A DNA stretch of 64,000 nt, taken from positions 744,001 to 808,000 of the forward strand of contig NZ_LR134506.1 of the NCBI RefSeq assembly GCF_900638305.1. Direction: 5' to 3'. The notes below the pieces were generated by a model that was not told where the DNA came from, did no database searches, and was given only the letters and a program-made list of their open reading frames with translations. Shown in pieces: positions 52,264-61,546 of this stretch. How positions within the stretch are numbered: the stretch's first letter is position 1; every line of letters starts with the position of its first letter. This stretch comes from Porphyromonas cangingivalis. Its GTDB lineage: Bacteria > Bacteroidota > Bacteroidia > Bacteroidales > Porphyromonadaceae. Position numbers and translations under genes: made by a program.

Positions 52264-52314
52264 AAAACGACATCGGCGGTAGTCAAAATGCATGACTACC
52301 GCCGATGTCGTTTT
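52264..52314. terminator. Bidirectional terminator between folB and nuclease gene
   Basis: Perfect 22-bp inverted repeat (52264-52285 and 52293-52314), loop of 7, with A4 and T4 at its ends. Unlike those at 2576 and 7521, it lies wholly between the two stop codons. Confidence 0.9.
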
Positions 52315-52334
52315 GGATTGTATGAGTGTCCGAT

Positions 52335-53381
52335 TTACTTCACTAAGAAAAGATAAACCGGGAAGTGATCGGCATAGCCACCTTGGTACTGTCCACCGAC
52401 GATGGTACGCTTGGGATAGCCCTTGTAACGTCCACTTTCTTGTGTGAGCATCTTATCATTGAAGATAAAAGCCCCGAAGCCTTGAGTCTTGCTGAATAGA
52501 AGTCTATATCCGTCTTCTTCAGGAGTATTCACCACGTTTCCGGAAACCATCATCATATCAAAAAGGCTCCAGACATCTCTGTACGCAAGTGTGCCGTAAC
52601 CAGCCTTGTAAAGGTCATACATAGGAGTATAAAGATCTGTACCTTGTAGATCCTTTGTCTTGTACTTGATGCTAAGTCCGTCCTTCATGCTTGGGCTGAC
52701 AGGGTCATCATTGAGGTCACCCATCATGATGATCTTGGCAGTGGCATCCGTAGACAAGATAGAGTCTGAGAGATGTTTCATCGTCTTAGCCGCAGCCAAA
52801 CGACGAGGAGCAGAAGCTGCCTCACCACCCGAACGACTTGGCCAGTGTGCAACCATGAAGTGCAATATCTCACCGTCAGCCTTAGCCTTGACATACAACA
52901 CATCTCTGGTCTTGATATCCTCTTCACCGGGAATGATCACAGGCTGTGGATGAGAGTGAAGAATCTCCATACGGCTCTTCTTGTAGAGCAATGCACAGTC
53001 AATACCTCTATGGTCGGGGGAGTCGTAATGTACGATGCCATAGCCCCTATCCGCCAAAGCAGGCATTGCGATGAGATCTTCGAGGACGCCTCTGTTTTCG
53101 ACCTCAGCCATACCGAGGACATCCGGACCTTGGGCAGTTCCGATCTTTGCAATGACACTCGACATGTTGTGCAACTTTTGCTTGTATCTTGTTTCGTCCC
53201 AAGCATTCACTCCTGATGGGGTGAAGTCTTCATCTGCATTCTCTTGATCGATAGTATCGAAGAGATTTTCCACATTGTAAAAAGCGATACACAACCTCTT
53301 GCTGAAAGACTGCTGAGCATAAGCAGACACAGAGAGGGTTAATAAGATTGTAGCAACGGCTACAGAAATAATTTGTTTCAT
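52335..53381 (-). CDS. Secreted endonuclease/exonuclease/phosphatase family protein
   Basis: 348 aa. Signal peptide MKQIISVAVATILLTLSVSAYAQ. The EEP fold motifs are IAFYNVENLFDT (Asn), LGMAEVENRGVLEDL (catalytic Glu), HWPSRSGG, MMGDLNDDP (Asp-Asn) and DHFPVYL (Asp-His) at the end. It probably acts outside the cytoplasm on DNA or phosphodiesters, possibly to scavenge phosphate or nucleotides. Fourth gene of the kdsA-nucleotidyltransferase-miaA run, 37 bases after miaA. Confidence 0.9.
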   Translation of the reverse strand: MKQIISVAVATILLTLSVSAYAQQSFSKRLCIAFYNVENLFDTIDQENADEDFTPSGVNAWDETRYKQKLHNMSSVIAKIGTAQGPDVLGMAEVENRGVLEDLIAMPALADRGYGIVHYDSPDHRGIDCALLYKKSRMEILHSHPQPVIIPGEEDIKTRDVLYVKAKADGEILHFMVAHWPSRSGGEAASAPRRLAAAKTMKHLSDSILSTDATAKIIMMGDLNDDPVSPSMKDGLSIKYKTKDLQGTDLYTPMYDLYKAGYGTLAYRDVWSLFDMMMVSGNVVNTPEEDGYRLLFSKTQGFGAFIFNDKMLTQESGRYKGYPKRTIVGGQYQGGYADHFPVYLFLVK

Positions 53382-53418
53382 ATCTATACTGAGATCTAAA
53401 GATTGATACTTATACTGT

Positions 53419-54360
53419 TTAGATTGTTATTATACGTTCGTCAATAAGCCTGTCCAAGATATATCGGGACGTCTCCATAGGGGTCTCTCTCGGCTGTATA
53501 TAAGTAAGAGAAAAACCTCTGCGCTCCATCCCCCTGAGCCACGTCATCTGACGTTTGGCAAACTGATGTATGGCGATCTCCAACGCCTCCTTCATACTCT
53601 CAAAGGTCCGTTCTCCGATGACATACTCGGTCACGAACTTATATTCCAAGCCATAGTAAATCAGGTCTTCGGCAGAGATCCCCTCATCAAGCAATCCCTT
53701 TACCTCTTCTACGAGCCCTTCTCTGAGCCTTGCATCAAGGCGAGAAGAGATCCGAGCACGTCTCACATCACGGTCGACATCGATGACAAATATCTTTGAG
53801 GTCAAAGCTTGATGCTCAGTGTCAGCCGAAGTGATGGGGTGCTTGGCTCTATACTCCGCTATCTCTATGGCTCTGATGACCCTTTTTTTGTTTTCAGTAT
53901 CCGTTGTATTGTGCAAAGGTCCATAGGATGCCAGCATCTCAACCAATGCAGGCAAGTCATGATCCTGCAATTCAGTCCTCAAAGCCTTATCCTCCGGCAC
54001 ATCAGGAAGATAGTATTCGCCAAGTACAGCCTCCATGTACAGCCCACTCCCACCACAAAAGATCTTAGGCTGTGCCTCCGGCAGTTCGTTGTATATGCGA
54101 TGGAAGTCCTGTTTGAACTTGTATATGTTGTACTTCTCTCCCGGCTCACAGATGTCAATGAGGAAGTATGGGACTTGTACGCCATTAACAACATAGTCAC
54201 CAAGATCTTTCCCCGTGCCTACATCCATCCTTCGGTATACCTGACGTGAGTCTCCACTGAGTACGACCCCATCCGTGAGATAGGCAAGATGAGCCGCCAC
54301 GGAAGTCTTCCCACTGGCTGTAGGCCCCATTATGGTAATCAGTGTTTTGGTCTCTGCCAT
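53419..54360 (-). CDS. miaA: tRNA dimethylallyltransferase
   Basis: 313 aa enzyme adding the isopentenyl group to A37 of tRNAs reading U-starting codons. P-loop IMGPTASGKTSVAAHL (about 10-25), LSGDSRQVYRRMDVGTGK (substrate Asp), FCGGSGLYMEAVLG and the later FAKRQMTWLRGM. The length is standard. It lies 42 bases after a sugar nucleotidyltransferase gene and before the nuclease gene. No second miaA is seen in the window. Confidence 0.95.
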   Translation of the reverse strand: MAETKTLITIMGPTASGKTSVAAHLAYLTDGVVLSGDSRQVYRRMDVGTGKDLGDYVVNGVQVPYFLIDICEPGEKYNIYKFKQDFHRIYNELPEAQPKIFCGGSGLYMEAVLGEYYLPDVPEDKALRTELQDHDLPALVEMLASYGPLHNTTDTENKKRVIRAIEIAEYRAKHPITSADTEHQALTSKIFVIDVDRDVRRARISSRLDARLREGLVEEVKGLLDEGISAEDLIYYGLEYKFVTEYVIGERTFESMKEALEIAIHQFAKRQMTWLRGMERRGFSLTYIQPRETPMETSRYILDRLIDERIITI

Positions 54361-54402
54361 ACGATATTCTGTACTATCAGCCGTGAAAGAATATCCTCCT
54401 TT

Positions 54403-55314
54403 TTACTTCGATGCAAATAGTTTCTCGGGATATTCGCCTGCCTCTACCAGCTTTTTCAGATTGGCAACGACGACGGGGCGATCCTCCGGATAAGTCACCC
54501 CAAACCACTGAGACGAAGTCTCCAAGACATCGCATGTAGCCTTGGATGTCGTGATCAAGTCATTGACTACCGAGGGGATATAGAACTCTCCTTTGGCACT
54601 GTCTATATTTTCTTTCAAAAAGTCAACGAAAGCCTTCTCCGAGTGCACAAAATAGTCCGGCGTAAATCCCCACATATTCATTGAGACGAGAGTATTGTCT
54701 GCAAGTGGGGTCTTACGACCCTCTTCTTTGAACACAATTTGGCCATCGTCCCCTCTTTCGATGTCCTTGCGTTCGACCACAGTCCTCAGTTTGCCATGCT
54801 CGTCGACACTGCAAACCCCTCTGGAGACCGTGCCACTCTCACTCAATGTATTGCCGAGATAATACCCGACCATACAGTACTTGCCTTGAGTACCTTCCGC
54901 CTTGGTCAATGCATCTGCAAGGACTTGGAAGCTGTGCCGTCCATAAAAGTCATCGGCGTTGATGACAGCAAAGGGTTCTTTGATCACTTTTGCTCCCATC
55001 AAGACGGCATGATTTGTTCCCCAGGGCTTCTCTCTACCGGCAGGACAAACAAATCCTTCGGGAAGATCATCTACGGATTGATATACGATCTCGACAGGAA
55101 CAATGCTCTCATATTTGGCAACAACTTGCTCCTTAAACTCTTTGGCAAAGACCTCTCTGATCACAAAAACGATCTTGCCGAAGCCTGCACGGACGGCATC
55201 ATAAACGGAGTAATCCATGATCGTGTCACCTCCCGGGCCGACACCGTCAAGTTGCTTGAGTCCGCCGTAACGTGTACCCATCCCGGCAGCAAGGATAAAA
55301 AGGGTTGGTTTCAT
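54403..55314 (-). CDS. Sugar-phosphate nucleotidyltransferase family protein
   Basis: 303 aa with the Rossmann-like nucleotidyltransferase signature LAAGMGTRYGGLKQLD (about 8-23), a metal Asp in VINADDFYG, and SMNMWGFTPDYF. It resembles glucose-1-phosphate nucleotidyltransferases but lacks diagnostic features to name the sugar or base. Placed between kdsA and miaA (gaps of 18 and 42 bases), so an envelope-sugar role is plausible. Gene order kdsA-NTase-miaA is common in Bacteroides relatives. Confidence 0.87.
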   Translation of the reverse strand: MKPTLFILAAGMGTRYGGLKQLDGVGPGGDTIMDYSVYDAVRAGFGKIVFVIREVFAKEFKEQVVAKYESIVPVEIVYQSVDDLPEGFVCPAGREKPWGTNHAVLMGAKVIKEPFAVINADDFYGRHSFQVLADALTKAEGTQGKYCMVGYYLGNTLSESGTVSRGVCSVDEHGKLRTVVERKDIERGDDGQIVFKEEGRKTPLADNTLVSMNMWGFTPDYFVHSEKAFVDFLKENIDSAKGEFYIPSVVNDLITTSKATCDVLETSSQWFGVTYPEDRPVVVANLKKLVEAGEYPEKLFASK

Positions 55315-55332
55315 ATCTTTGGTCTATTTCTT

Positions 55333-56148
55333 TTACAATATGGCTTCTCGTATTCTGATCATCTTCTTGAGGAGTGGTTCCATGGCATCGAGCCTCAACA
55401 TATTGGCCCCATCCGAAAGAGCCTCCGAAGGCTCGGGGTGTGTCTCGATGAATAGACCATCGGCACCCACTGCTATTGCGGCAGAAGCGATCGTATCTAT
55501 ACGCTCGGGGACTCCCCCTGTCACTCCACTCGAAGTGTTGGGTTGCTGGAGAGAGTGCGTTACGTCCATAACTACCGGACAGTCATTTTCCTCCTGCATC
55601 AAGGGTATCCCTCTATAATCGACGATCAAGTCTCCATAGCCGAACGAAGTCCCACGATCGGTCAATATGATCTGATCATTGCCACTGGATCTCAACTTGT
55701 CGGCTGCAAACTTCATCGAAGACGGAGCAAGGAACTGTCCCTTCTTGACATTAACGACTTTGTTTGTCTTTGCCGCAGCGACCAAGAGGTCTGTCTGGCG
55801 ACAAAGGAATGCCGGTATCTGCAATACATCGACAAACTCAGCTGCCATCGCAGCCTCATGAGCTTCGTGTATGTCCGTCACCACGGGGACACCAAACTCC
55901 CGACGCACCTCTGCCAATATCTTCAGTGCCTTTTCGTCTCCAATACCGGTGAATGAGTCAAGTCTCGAACGATTGGCTTTGCGATACGACCCTTTGAATA
56001 TAAAAGGGATAGACAGTCTGTCACATAGAGCCACAAGGGTCTCTGCAGTCTTCATGACGACATCTCTCCCTTCGATGGCACAAGGCCCGGACATTAAGAA
56101 AAATTGTCTCGCCTCCCTCAATTTTGTGATTAGTGTAATATCAGTCAT
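55333..56148 (-). CDS. kdsA: 3-deoxy-8-phosphooctulonate synthase
   Basis: 271 aa. Condenses arabinose-5-phosphate and PEP to Kdo-8-phosphate for the LPS inner core. Segments: LMSGPCAIEGRDVVM, FKGSYRKANRS, VVTDIHEAHEAA, LQIPAFLCRQTDLL, NVKKGQFLAPSSM, LTDRGTSFGYGDLIVD and the end FIETHPEPSEALSDGAN. The Asn in RKANRS and the absence of a metal Cys in that position fit the metal-independent class. First gene of the unit with the nucleotidyltransferase, miaA and nuclease. Confidence 0.96.
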   Translation of the reverse strand: MTDITLITKLREARQFFLMSGPCAIEGRDVVMKTAETLVALCDRLSIPFIFKGSYRKANRSRLDSFTGIGDEKALKILAEVRREFGVPVVTDIHEAHEAAMAAEFVDVLQIPAFLCRQTDLLVAAAKTNKVVNVKKGQFLAPSSMKFAADKLRSSGNDQIILTDRGTSFGYGDLIVDYRGIPLMQEENDCPVVMDVTHSLQQPNTSSGVTGGVPERIDTIASAAIAVGADGLFIETHPEPSEALSDGANMLRLDAMEPLLKKMIRIREAIL

Positions 56149-56256
56149 GATGTAAAGTTATGAAAAATATGAGAACCTCATGTGAGCCAATCGCACAATA
56201 ACATCGGCTCAATATAAGAAACGGAATTTACAGTGATTTAATATCGAAGACGAGAA

Positions 56257-56344
56257 CTTCTGAGAGGCAACAGAAAACACTCCTTCAGGCGACAGAATAC
56301 TTTCTATCGGACAAGAAAAAACATTCTGTCGTATGACAAAACCT
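56257..56344. repeat. 22-nt repeat array, family 1, locus C (4 units)
   Basis: Units start at 56257, 56279, 56301 and 56323, each exactly 22 nt. They alternate ttct and gacaga-like blocks; the second unit carries GGCGACAGAATAC, the fourth ATTCTGTCGTATGACA. It fills most of the gap between the kdsA start and the fucosidase stop. Confidence 0.8.
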
Positions 56345-56375
56345 CCTATCAATATCATTTTGACTTTGACTTGGA

Positions 56376-58433
56376 TTACTTCACGACACGCACATTGTTC
56401 AACCTCGCAGGAGAAGCCAAAGGGACAGACTTCTCCTTGATGATACTCAATGTCGTCGGACGAGCAAACATGGAGGGCACCGGCAATGTCATCGTATGCC
56501 GATGGTACTCCGTCAGGGATTCCATAGAAAAGCCCAACAATCCACCCCAACGACTATAAACCTTGAAGAGCAAGGTGTGCTTGCCCTTCGATAGGGGAAT
56601 CAGCACAGTACGTGTGGAGACAGACTTGTCATCCATAGGTCGAGCGAGATCACCCTCGAAATAAGTTCCATCAAGATAGATCAAAAGACCGTCTCTGTAA
56701 GATAGTCGAAGTGGGAGTTCGACAGCCTGCTGTGCCTCAATCTCATAGCGCAAGTACACGGCCGTACGATCGTAAACATCACTCTCATACTTCATGGTCA
56801 TAGGCTGTGCCTGCCACTTCACTTTGTCCGAGAGTCTGTGCGAGAGGATAACATCTGAGACACTTCCAAAGAGGCCTCTCTGAGTGACGACATTCAGTGC
56901 TTGCCACTTGATGGTCTTGGGATTAAACTTCACAGTCTTTGTCTGTTCAGAAACAAACGTATGAGTCACGCCCTCATTTTCATCAAGGCCTAAAACAAAC
57001 TTTCTGCCCAATTCCTCGTCGGTGAAAGCAACCTTGACCTTTTCCCCTACCGAGGGTAAATGCCATTGATAGCCAAGAATACTTCTGAAACCGGAATAAT
57101 AGTCTACAGCCGACTGAGCATACAAGGGTGTGGCATTGAGAGGAGACAGCGTCTTGTGCTGACAAATGGGTTTGTCGACACGCAAAGGCTCATCAAAAGT
57201 AACCTTTACGACAGTCAAATACGGACGTTGTCCCTCGATATCGAGCGTCAAAGAAGCCCCTTTTTGTCTGATGATCTTGACATTTCCCTTGGCATTTAAG
57301 ATCTTAGCTTCCTTGATCGGGGTGAGAGTTCGAGGTAAAACAGTTGTATGTCGGTCTTTTCGGAAGAATAGATAAAGATCCTTTTTGTCTTGAGAAAGTG
57401 TGGCAGAAGGGACGTCTGTCGAGACCTCGTAAGGTGTAGGCAGGGTGTTGTATATCGCTTCACTGATAGGCTCTAACTCCTTGCCGATAGCAGATAAGAC
57501 TTCATACTCGAAAGGGACGATACCACCATCACCCATAGGGCCGATATTGAGCAGATATTTACCTCCACGAGAAACGACATTGACAAGGTCCTCCAACTTC
57601 TCATTTACTTTCGTGGAGACTTCTCCTCTCTCTTGCCACGAACGATAGCCCCAGGTCTCAGGGAAGATCGAAGCTGCGGTCTGCCACGGAAGTATCATAT
57701 CATAGTCAGGGAACTGATTGTCAGGCATAACGCAGAAGTCCGCATAATCATTGCCCAAACGACCGCTCACCATGCATTTTGGCTGAAGCTTGTGCACCAG
57801 TCTGTATAGCTCCTCACTCTGTGCGGGCAAGAGAGACCCCATATCAAACCACAGTTCATCGACGGCTCCATATTTGGTCAGAAGTTCTGTCACCTGAGCC
57901 ATATTGTACTCGTGATGGGCAGGTGTGATGGGATCGGCATTGTGAGACGAAAAAGGCACAGCTGCAGGGAAGTGCCAGTCGATGAGAGAAAAATAAATAC
58001 CGAAGCCCAAACCGTTACGATGGCAGGCTTCGGCGAGCTCACCTATCAAATCCCGACGTGCGGGTGTGCCATCAAAGGAGTTGTACGACGTGGTCTGCGT
58101 GTGAAAAAGACAAAAACCATCGTGGTGCTTTGCCGTCATGACGACAGACCTCATACCTGCCTTCTTGGCAAGTGCAACGATGGCTTCGGCATCGAAGTTT
58201 TTGGCATCAAACTCCCTCGTATAGGCTTCGTACCAATCCGAAAAACCGATCCCAAAGGTGAGTATCTGTTCGGAATACCCCTCTTTCACGGGATTACCGT
58301 TCCATACCCCGGCAGGTATCGAGTACAGCCCATAGTGTACAAACATCGAGTACTTATCGCCCCACCAGTCTGCTTTCAGCGAGAAAGATGAAAGAAGCAT
58401 CATAGAAAGTAATGCCAGCCAAATTTTTCTCAT
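56376..58433 (-). CDS. Alpha-L-fucosidase, GH29
   Basis: 685 aa with a signal peptide (MRKIWLALLSMMLLSSFSLKA). The GH29 barrel starts SMFVHYGLYSIPAGVWNG; the KHHDGFCLFHTQTTSYNS segment and VDELWFDMGSLL (nucleophile Asp) are typical. The C-terminal half (about 400-685) is beta-rich, with substrate-binding-like domains. It removes fucose from host glycans such as mucins or milk oligosaccharides (family knowledge). Start 58433 gives the signal peptide. It begins 10 bases after the dprA stop, so it may be read through from the dprA run. Confidence 0.92.
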   Translation of the reverse strand: MRKIWLALLSMMLLSSFSLKADWWGDKYSMFVHYGLYSIPAGVWNGNPVKEGYSEQILTFGIGFSDWYEAYTREFDAKNFDAEAIVALAKKAGMRSVVMTAKHHDGFCLFHTQTTSYNSFDGTPARRDLIGELAEACHRNGLGFGIYFSLIDWHFPAAVPFSSHNADPITPAHHEYNMAQVTELLTKYGAVDELWFDMGSLLPAQSEELYRLVHKLQPKCMVSGRLGNDYADFCVMPDNQFPDYDMILPWQTAASIFPETWGYRSWQERGEVSTKVNEKLEDLVNVVSRGGKYLLNIGPMGDGGIVPFEYEVLSAIGKELEPISEAIYNTLPTPYEVSTDVPSATLSQDKKDLYLFFRKDRHTTVLPRTLTPIKEAKILNAKGNVKIIRQKGASLTLDIEGQRPYLTVVKVTFDEPLRVDKPICQHKTLSPLNATPLYAQSAVDYYSGFRSILGYQWHLPSVGEKVKVAFTDEELGRKFVLGLDENEGVTHTFVSEQTKTVKFNPKTIKWQALNVVTQRGLFGSVSDVILSHRLSDKVKWQAQPMTMKYESDVYDRTAVYLRYEIEAQQAVELPLRLSYRDGLLIYLDGTYFEGDLARPMDDKSVSTRTVLIPLSKGKHTLLFKVYSRWGGLLGFSMESLTEYHRHTMTLPVPSMFARPTTLSIIKEKSVPLASPARLNNVRVVK

Positions 58434-58443
58434 AACATTAAAT

Positions 58444-59562
58444 TTATTTTCTAATCCAAGCATAACGCCCACCCGGCAAAGGTCTGATCAAGCCATCCAA
58501 CTCCAAATCGAATAACAAAGCCGATACCGTTGAGAGGGCTTCTCCAGTACGATGTACAAGATCTTCGACACTGATGTCATCGACACTCTTGAGCAAGCGG
58601 ACGACAGGATTGTCTGCTTCGGTACTTTCGTCATCATACTCCAACGGAAGTGATTGTTGCTTCGGTTGAGAGACAAGTCCGAGATCCTCAAGCATGGCTG
58701 AGGGAGATGTCAGTATGCTTGCCTTCTGAAGCTCGATCATTCTATTGCATCCCTGCGAATTGGCATCAAAATAACGCCCCGGGACGGCGTACAACGAACG
58801 ACAGTAATCGAACGCTATATTCGCAGTGATCAGTGCCCCTCCTCTCTCTGGAGACTCCACCAAAAGTGTGCCGGACGATAGCCCTGCGACAATTCTGTTT
58901 CGAGAGACAAATCGTTGCTTGAGTGCCTTTGTATTGAAGGTGTACTCGGTGATTATTCCACCTCCTTTGTCGCACATCTCTTTTGCCAAAGCCGTGTGAG
59001 CAGAGGGATACAAGGTATGATGTCCATGAGCCACGACGGCAACCGTACGTAGCCCACACTCCAAGGCTATCTTATGAGCTGCACAGTCCACCCCATAGGC
59101 CAAGCCACTGACAATGACAAGATCCGGACACAAATGAGCCCACTCTACGAAGACCGTACGTAATACATCCTCGGCATAAGGAGACATACGCCTCGTGCCA
59201 ACAACACTGATCATCGGAGCAGAAGGCACCGTACCTCTCACATAAAGGACTAATGGAGCATCAAAACAAGAGGCCAACATCTTTGGATAAGGTGCTTCAC
59301 CCCAAAATAGCGGGGTGACAGCCCCCTGCATCCTCTCGATCAAAGCCATCTCTTCCTCTGCGGCTCGATGAGCCGTAGGGCTGTGTAGAGCGGAGACAAG
59401 TTTACGTCCCATACCGGGGACTTCCAGCAGTTCATCTGCCGATGCCTCGACGACGGCCGACGCAGAGCCAAAATGCTCTATAAGGGACTGACTGATGATA
59501 GAGCCGATCCCATCGACACAACTAAGGGTCAATAAAGCAACCTGTTCCCTACTCCACTCCAT
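58444..59562 (-). CDS. dprA: DNA-processing protein DprA
   Basis: 372 aa. It loads RecA on incoming single-stranded DNA in natural transformation. The N-terminal helix-hairpin-helix region (ALLTLSCVDGIGSIISQ) precedes the Rossmann-like core with SVVGTRRMSPYAEDVL, VSGLAYGVDCAAHK, AVVAHGHHTLYPSAH and FVSRNRIVAGLSSG, then a C-terminal winged-helix domain. Third gene of the U32-thioesterase-dprA run usual in Bacteroidota. It suggests, but does not prove, competence. Confidence 0.95.
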   Translation of the reverse strand: MEWSREQVALLTLSCVDGIGSIISQSLIEHFGSASAVVEASADELLEVPGMGRKLVSALHSPTAHRAAEEEMALIERMQGAVTPLFWGEAPYPKMLASCFDAPLVLYVRGTVPSAPMISVVGTRRMSPYAEDVLRTVFVEWAHLCPDLVIVSGLAYGVDCAAHKIALECGLRTVAVVAHGHHTLYPSAHTALAKEMCDKGGGIITEYTFNTKALKQRFVSRNRIVAGLSSGTLLVESPERGGALITANIAFDYCRSLYAVPGRYFDANSQGCNRMIELQKASILTSPSAMLEDLGLVSQPKQQSLPLEYDDESTEADNPVVRLLKSVDDISVEDLVHRTGEALSTVSALLFDLELDGLIRPLPGGRYAWIRK

Positions 59563-59568
59563 AAATTA

Positions 59569-59997
59569 TTATGCCTTCGTCACATAATCAGCGATCATCT
59601 CATCGAGATACTCACCTCTGGTAAGTACACCATCCTTGACAACGACGACAGAGATCTTTCCCTTGGCTGCGATCTCCATCGTGCCACAGTTGATGACATC
59701 TTGTTCGAAGATCAACTTCGGCCCTTGCTTGTGCAGATTAAGTCCCACAAAAAAGTGATCACCGCTGCGCAAAGACTTTTTGTAGTCGATCTCCACACGT
59801 GCCACCATGGCGTCATAACCATTATCGTGCATTCTGGAAAAATTATCCCCAAGGGTCTCTAAAAATTCGTGACGAGCATGCTCCATATACCTCTGATAGT
59901 TTGCATTGTTCACCACCCCCTGCAAGTCACATTCGTAGTCTCTCACCTTCATTTCGATGAGGTAAGCATACTTCTTTTCAGGCAGTTTCTTCATCAT
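59569..59997 (-). CDS. Acyl-CoA thioesterase, 4HBT hotdog family
   Basis: 142 aa hotdog-fold protein. The 4HBT signature is visible as YECDLQGVVNNANYQRYMEH (Asp-x-x-G-x-V-N-N), with HEFLETLGDNF following. It probably hydrolyses an acyl-CoA or acyl-ACP; substrate unknown. It is 6 bases before dprA and 27 bases after the U32 gene. Start may be 59997 or the second Met at 59994. Confidence 0.88.
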   Translation of the reverse strand: MMKKLPEKKYAYLIEMKVRDYECDLQGVVNNANYQRYMEHARHEFLETLGDNFSRMHDNGYDAMVARVEIDYKKSLRSGDHFFVGLNLHKQGPKLIFEQDVINCGTMEIAAKGKISVVVVKDGVLTRGEYLDEMIADYVTKA

Positions 59998-60024
59998 ATA
60001 GATTTGCGTGTTTGTATGTTGTTT

Positions 60025-61290
60025 TCAATATTTCTTCCTTTCCTCCACCTCTCTCATGACATAGAGGCGGTCTCCCGGACGGACTTTCTCCGGCACGAGA
60101 CAAGAGAACTTATCCCCCTTGAGTACCTTCTCGCGTGCCTTGTCGTCGATGCGCATATCATCCGATCCCAAGAATACTGCGCCCGTTGTAGGACCGCTCA
60201 CCATGAGTTCTTCACCGGCATCGATATAGCCACTCTCAAGTTCGAACTCTGCCACACTGATGTTACTGAAAAACTTCACGACCTTACCCACATTGACCTT
60301 GACACGTGTGGCAGACGAACCATACTTGTGGGTCCATTCACCAAGTCTCTGGCCGAGGTAGTACCCATCCCAAAAGCCTCTGTTGAAGACCTTCATCAAC
60401 CTCTGATCCCAGTCATCGATACGCTCCTGCGTATAGTCGTCATTGATGTACGCATCGATGGCTTCGTTGTAGCACTCACATACGGTGCGCACATATTCAG
60501 GCCCACGAGCACGCCCTTCAATCTTGAAGACCCTCACTCCGGCATCCATCATTTTGTTCATGAAATGAATTGTCTTCAGGTCTTTGGGGGACATGATGTA
60601 CTGATTCTCGACATCCATCTCGACATCTGTCTCTTTATCCTTGACTGTAAAACCTCGACGACAGATCTGGTTGCAAGCCCCTCTGTTGGCCGAAGAGTTC
60701 ATCTCATGGAGACTGATATAGCACTTACCGCTGACAGCCATACAAAGAGCTCCGTGCGAGAACATCTCGATACGTACAAGTTCGCCATGAGGCCCCCTGA
60801 TCTGTTCGGTCTGTATTGCACGGTAAATGTGTTCGACTTGATCAAGATTGAGCTCACGTGCCAACACCACAACATCAGCAAAGCGAGCGTAAAACTTCAG
60901 TGCCTCCACATTAGTGATGTTCAGTTGTGTGGAGAGATGCACCTCCACGCCTCTGTCATAAGCATAAGACATCGCAGCGATGTCCGAAGCTATAATTGCC
61001 GATACACCGGCCTCCTTGGCAGAGTCCACGATCTGATGAAGCAGAGACATATCTGAGTCGTAGATAATTGTATTTACCGTAAGATATGTCTTGATCCCCT
61101 TAGGCTCGCAGATTTCGACGATCTTCTTCAAATCCTCAGTGGTGAAGCTCTTAGAGGATCTTGCCCTCATGTTGAGCCCTTGGATACCGAAGTAGACCGA
61201 GTCTGCCCCTCCTTGTATCGCGGCATATAGTGCATCATAGCTCCCTACAGGTGCCATGATCTCGAATTCATTTCTATTATAACCCTTCAT
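60025..61290 (-). CDS. U32 family peptidase-like protein (TrhP/RlhA type)
   Basis: 421 aa. Members once called collagenase-like peptidases now include proteins that hydroxylate tRNA or rRNA bases. Seen: IMAPVGSYDALYAAIQGGAD, YFGIQGLNMRARS, the U32 signature SHGALCMAVSGKCYIS and NRGACNQICRR with clustered cysteines (likely Fe-S ligands), and GFWDGYYLGQRLGEW. The C-terminal beta domain (about 330-410) fits the YegQ/TrhP length. An RNA-modification role is more likely than peptidase activity (inference from family). First gene of the U32-thioesterase-dprA-fucosidase run. Confidence 0.9.
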   Translation of the reverse strand: MKGYNRNEFEIMAPVGSYDALYAAIQGGADSVYFGIQGLNMRARSSKSFTTEDLKKIVEICEPKGIKTYLTVNTIIYDSDMSLLHQIVDSAKEAGVSAIIASDIAAMSYAYDRGVEVHLSTQLNITNVEALKFYARFADVVVLARELNLDQVEHIYRAIQTEQIRGPHGELVRIEMFSHGALCMAVSGKCYISLHEMNSSANRGACNQICRRGFTVKDKETDVEMDVENQYIMSPKDLKTIHFMNKMMDAGVRVFKIEGRARGPEYVRTVCECYNEAIDAYINDDYTQERIDDWDQRLMKVFNRGFWDGYYLGQRLGEWTHKYGSSATRVKVNVGKVVKFFSNISVAEFELESGYIDAGEELMVSGPTTGAVFLGSDDMRIDDKAREKVLKGDKFSCLVPEKVRPGDRLYVMREVEERKKY

Positions 61291-61334
61291 ATTTTTAGTA
61301 CATTCTTACCTTGTAACATAGATATTTAAGAGTA

Positions 61335-61342
61335 CAAAGATA
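61335..61342 (-). promoter_or_regulatory. -7 element TATCTTTG for the U32 run
   Basis: Exact TANNTTTG on the - strand, 45 bases before the start at 61290. Confidence 0.55.
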
Positions 61343-61458
61343 AGAATTAAAGGGGACATCCTGAAGAGATAATCTAACGTTCGACGAAACCTCATACTAC
61401 GAGTCAACCCGCTCCCGCAAAAGTTCAAACAGAGGATAAAAGATCAAGCGATCAATCT

Positions 61459-61546
61459 ATTCCGGCAGGCAACAGAAAAGATTCTGTCAGACTCCAGAAT
61501 ACATTCTGTCATACGACATAAAGCATTCCGAAGCCCGACAGAACGT
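61459..61546. repeat. 22-nt repeat array, family 1, locus D (4 units)
   Basis: The clearest family-1 array: units start at 61459, 61481, 61503 and 61525, exactly 22 nt each. Each begins ATTCYG and most carry an ACAGAA-like block. CCAGAATACATTCTG (61494-61508) is the palindromic junction of two units. Confidence 0.85.

Noticed and set aside
59869-61056. A 395-codon + strand reading frame opposite the thioesterase and U32 genes
   Set aside because: It lies antisense to well-supported genes, shows His/Leu/Ile-rich shadow composition, no recognisable domain and no promoter.
61459-61546. The 22-nt arrays as CRISPR arrays
   Set aside because: The units abut directly, with no unique spacers of 30 or more bases between identical repeats; units are degenerate and no cas genes are in the window.
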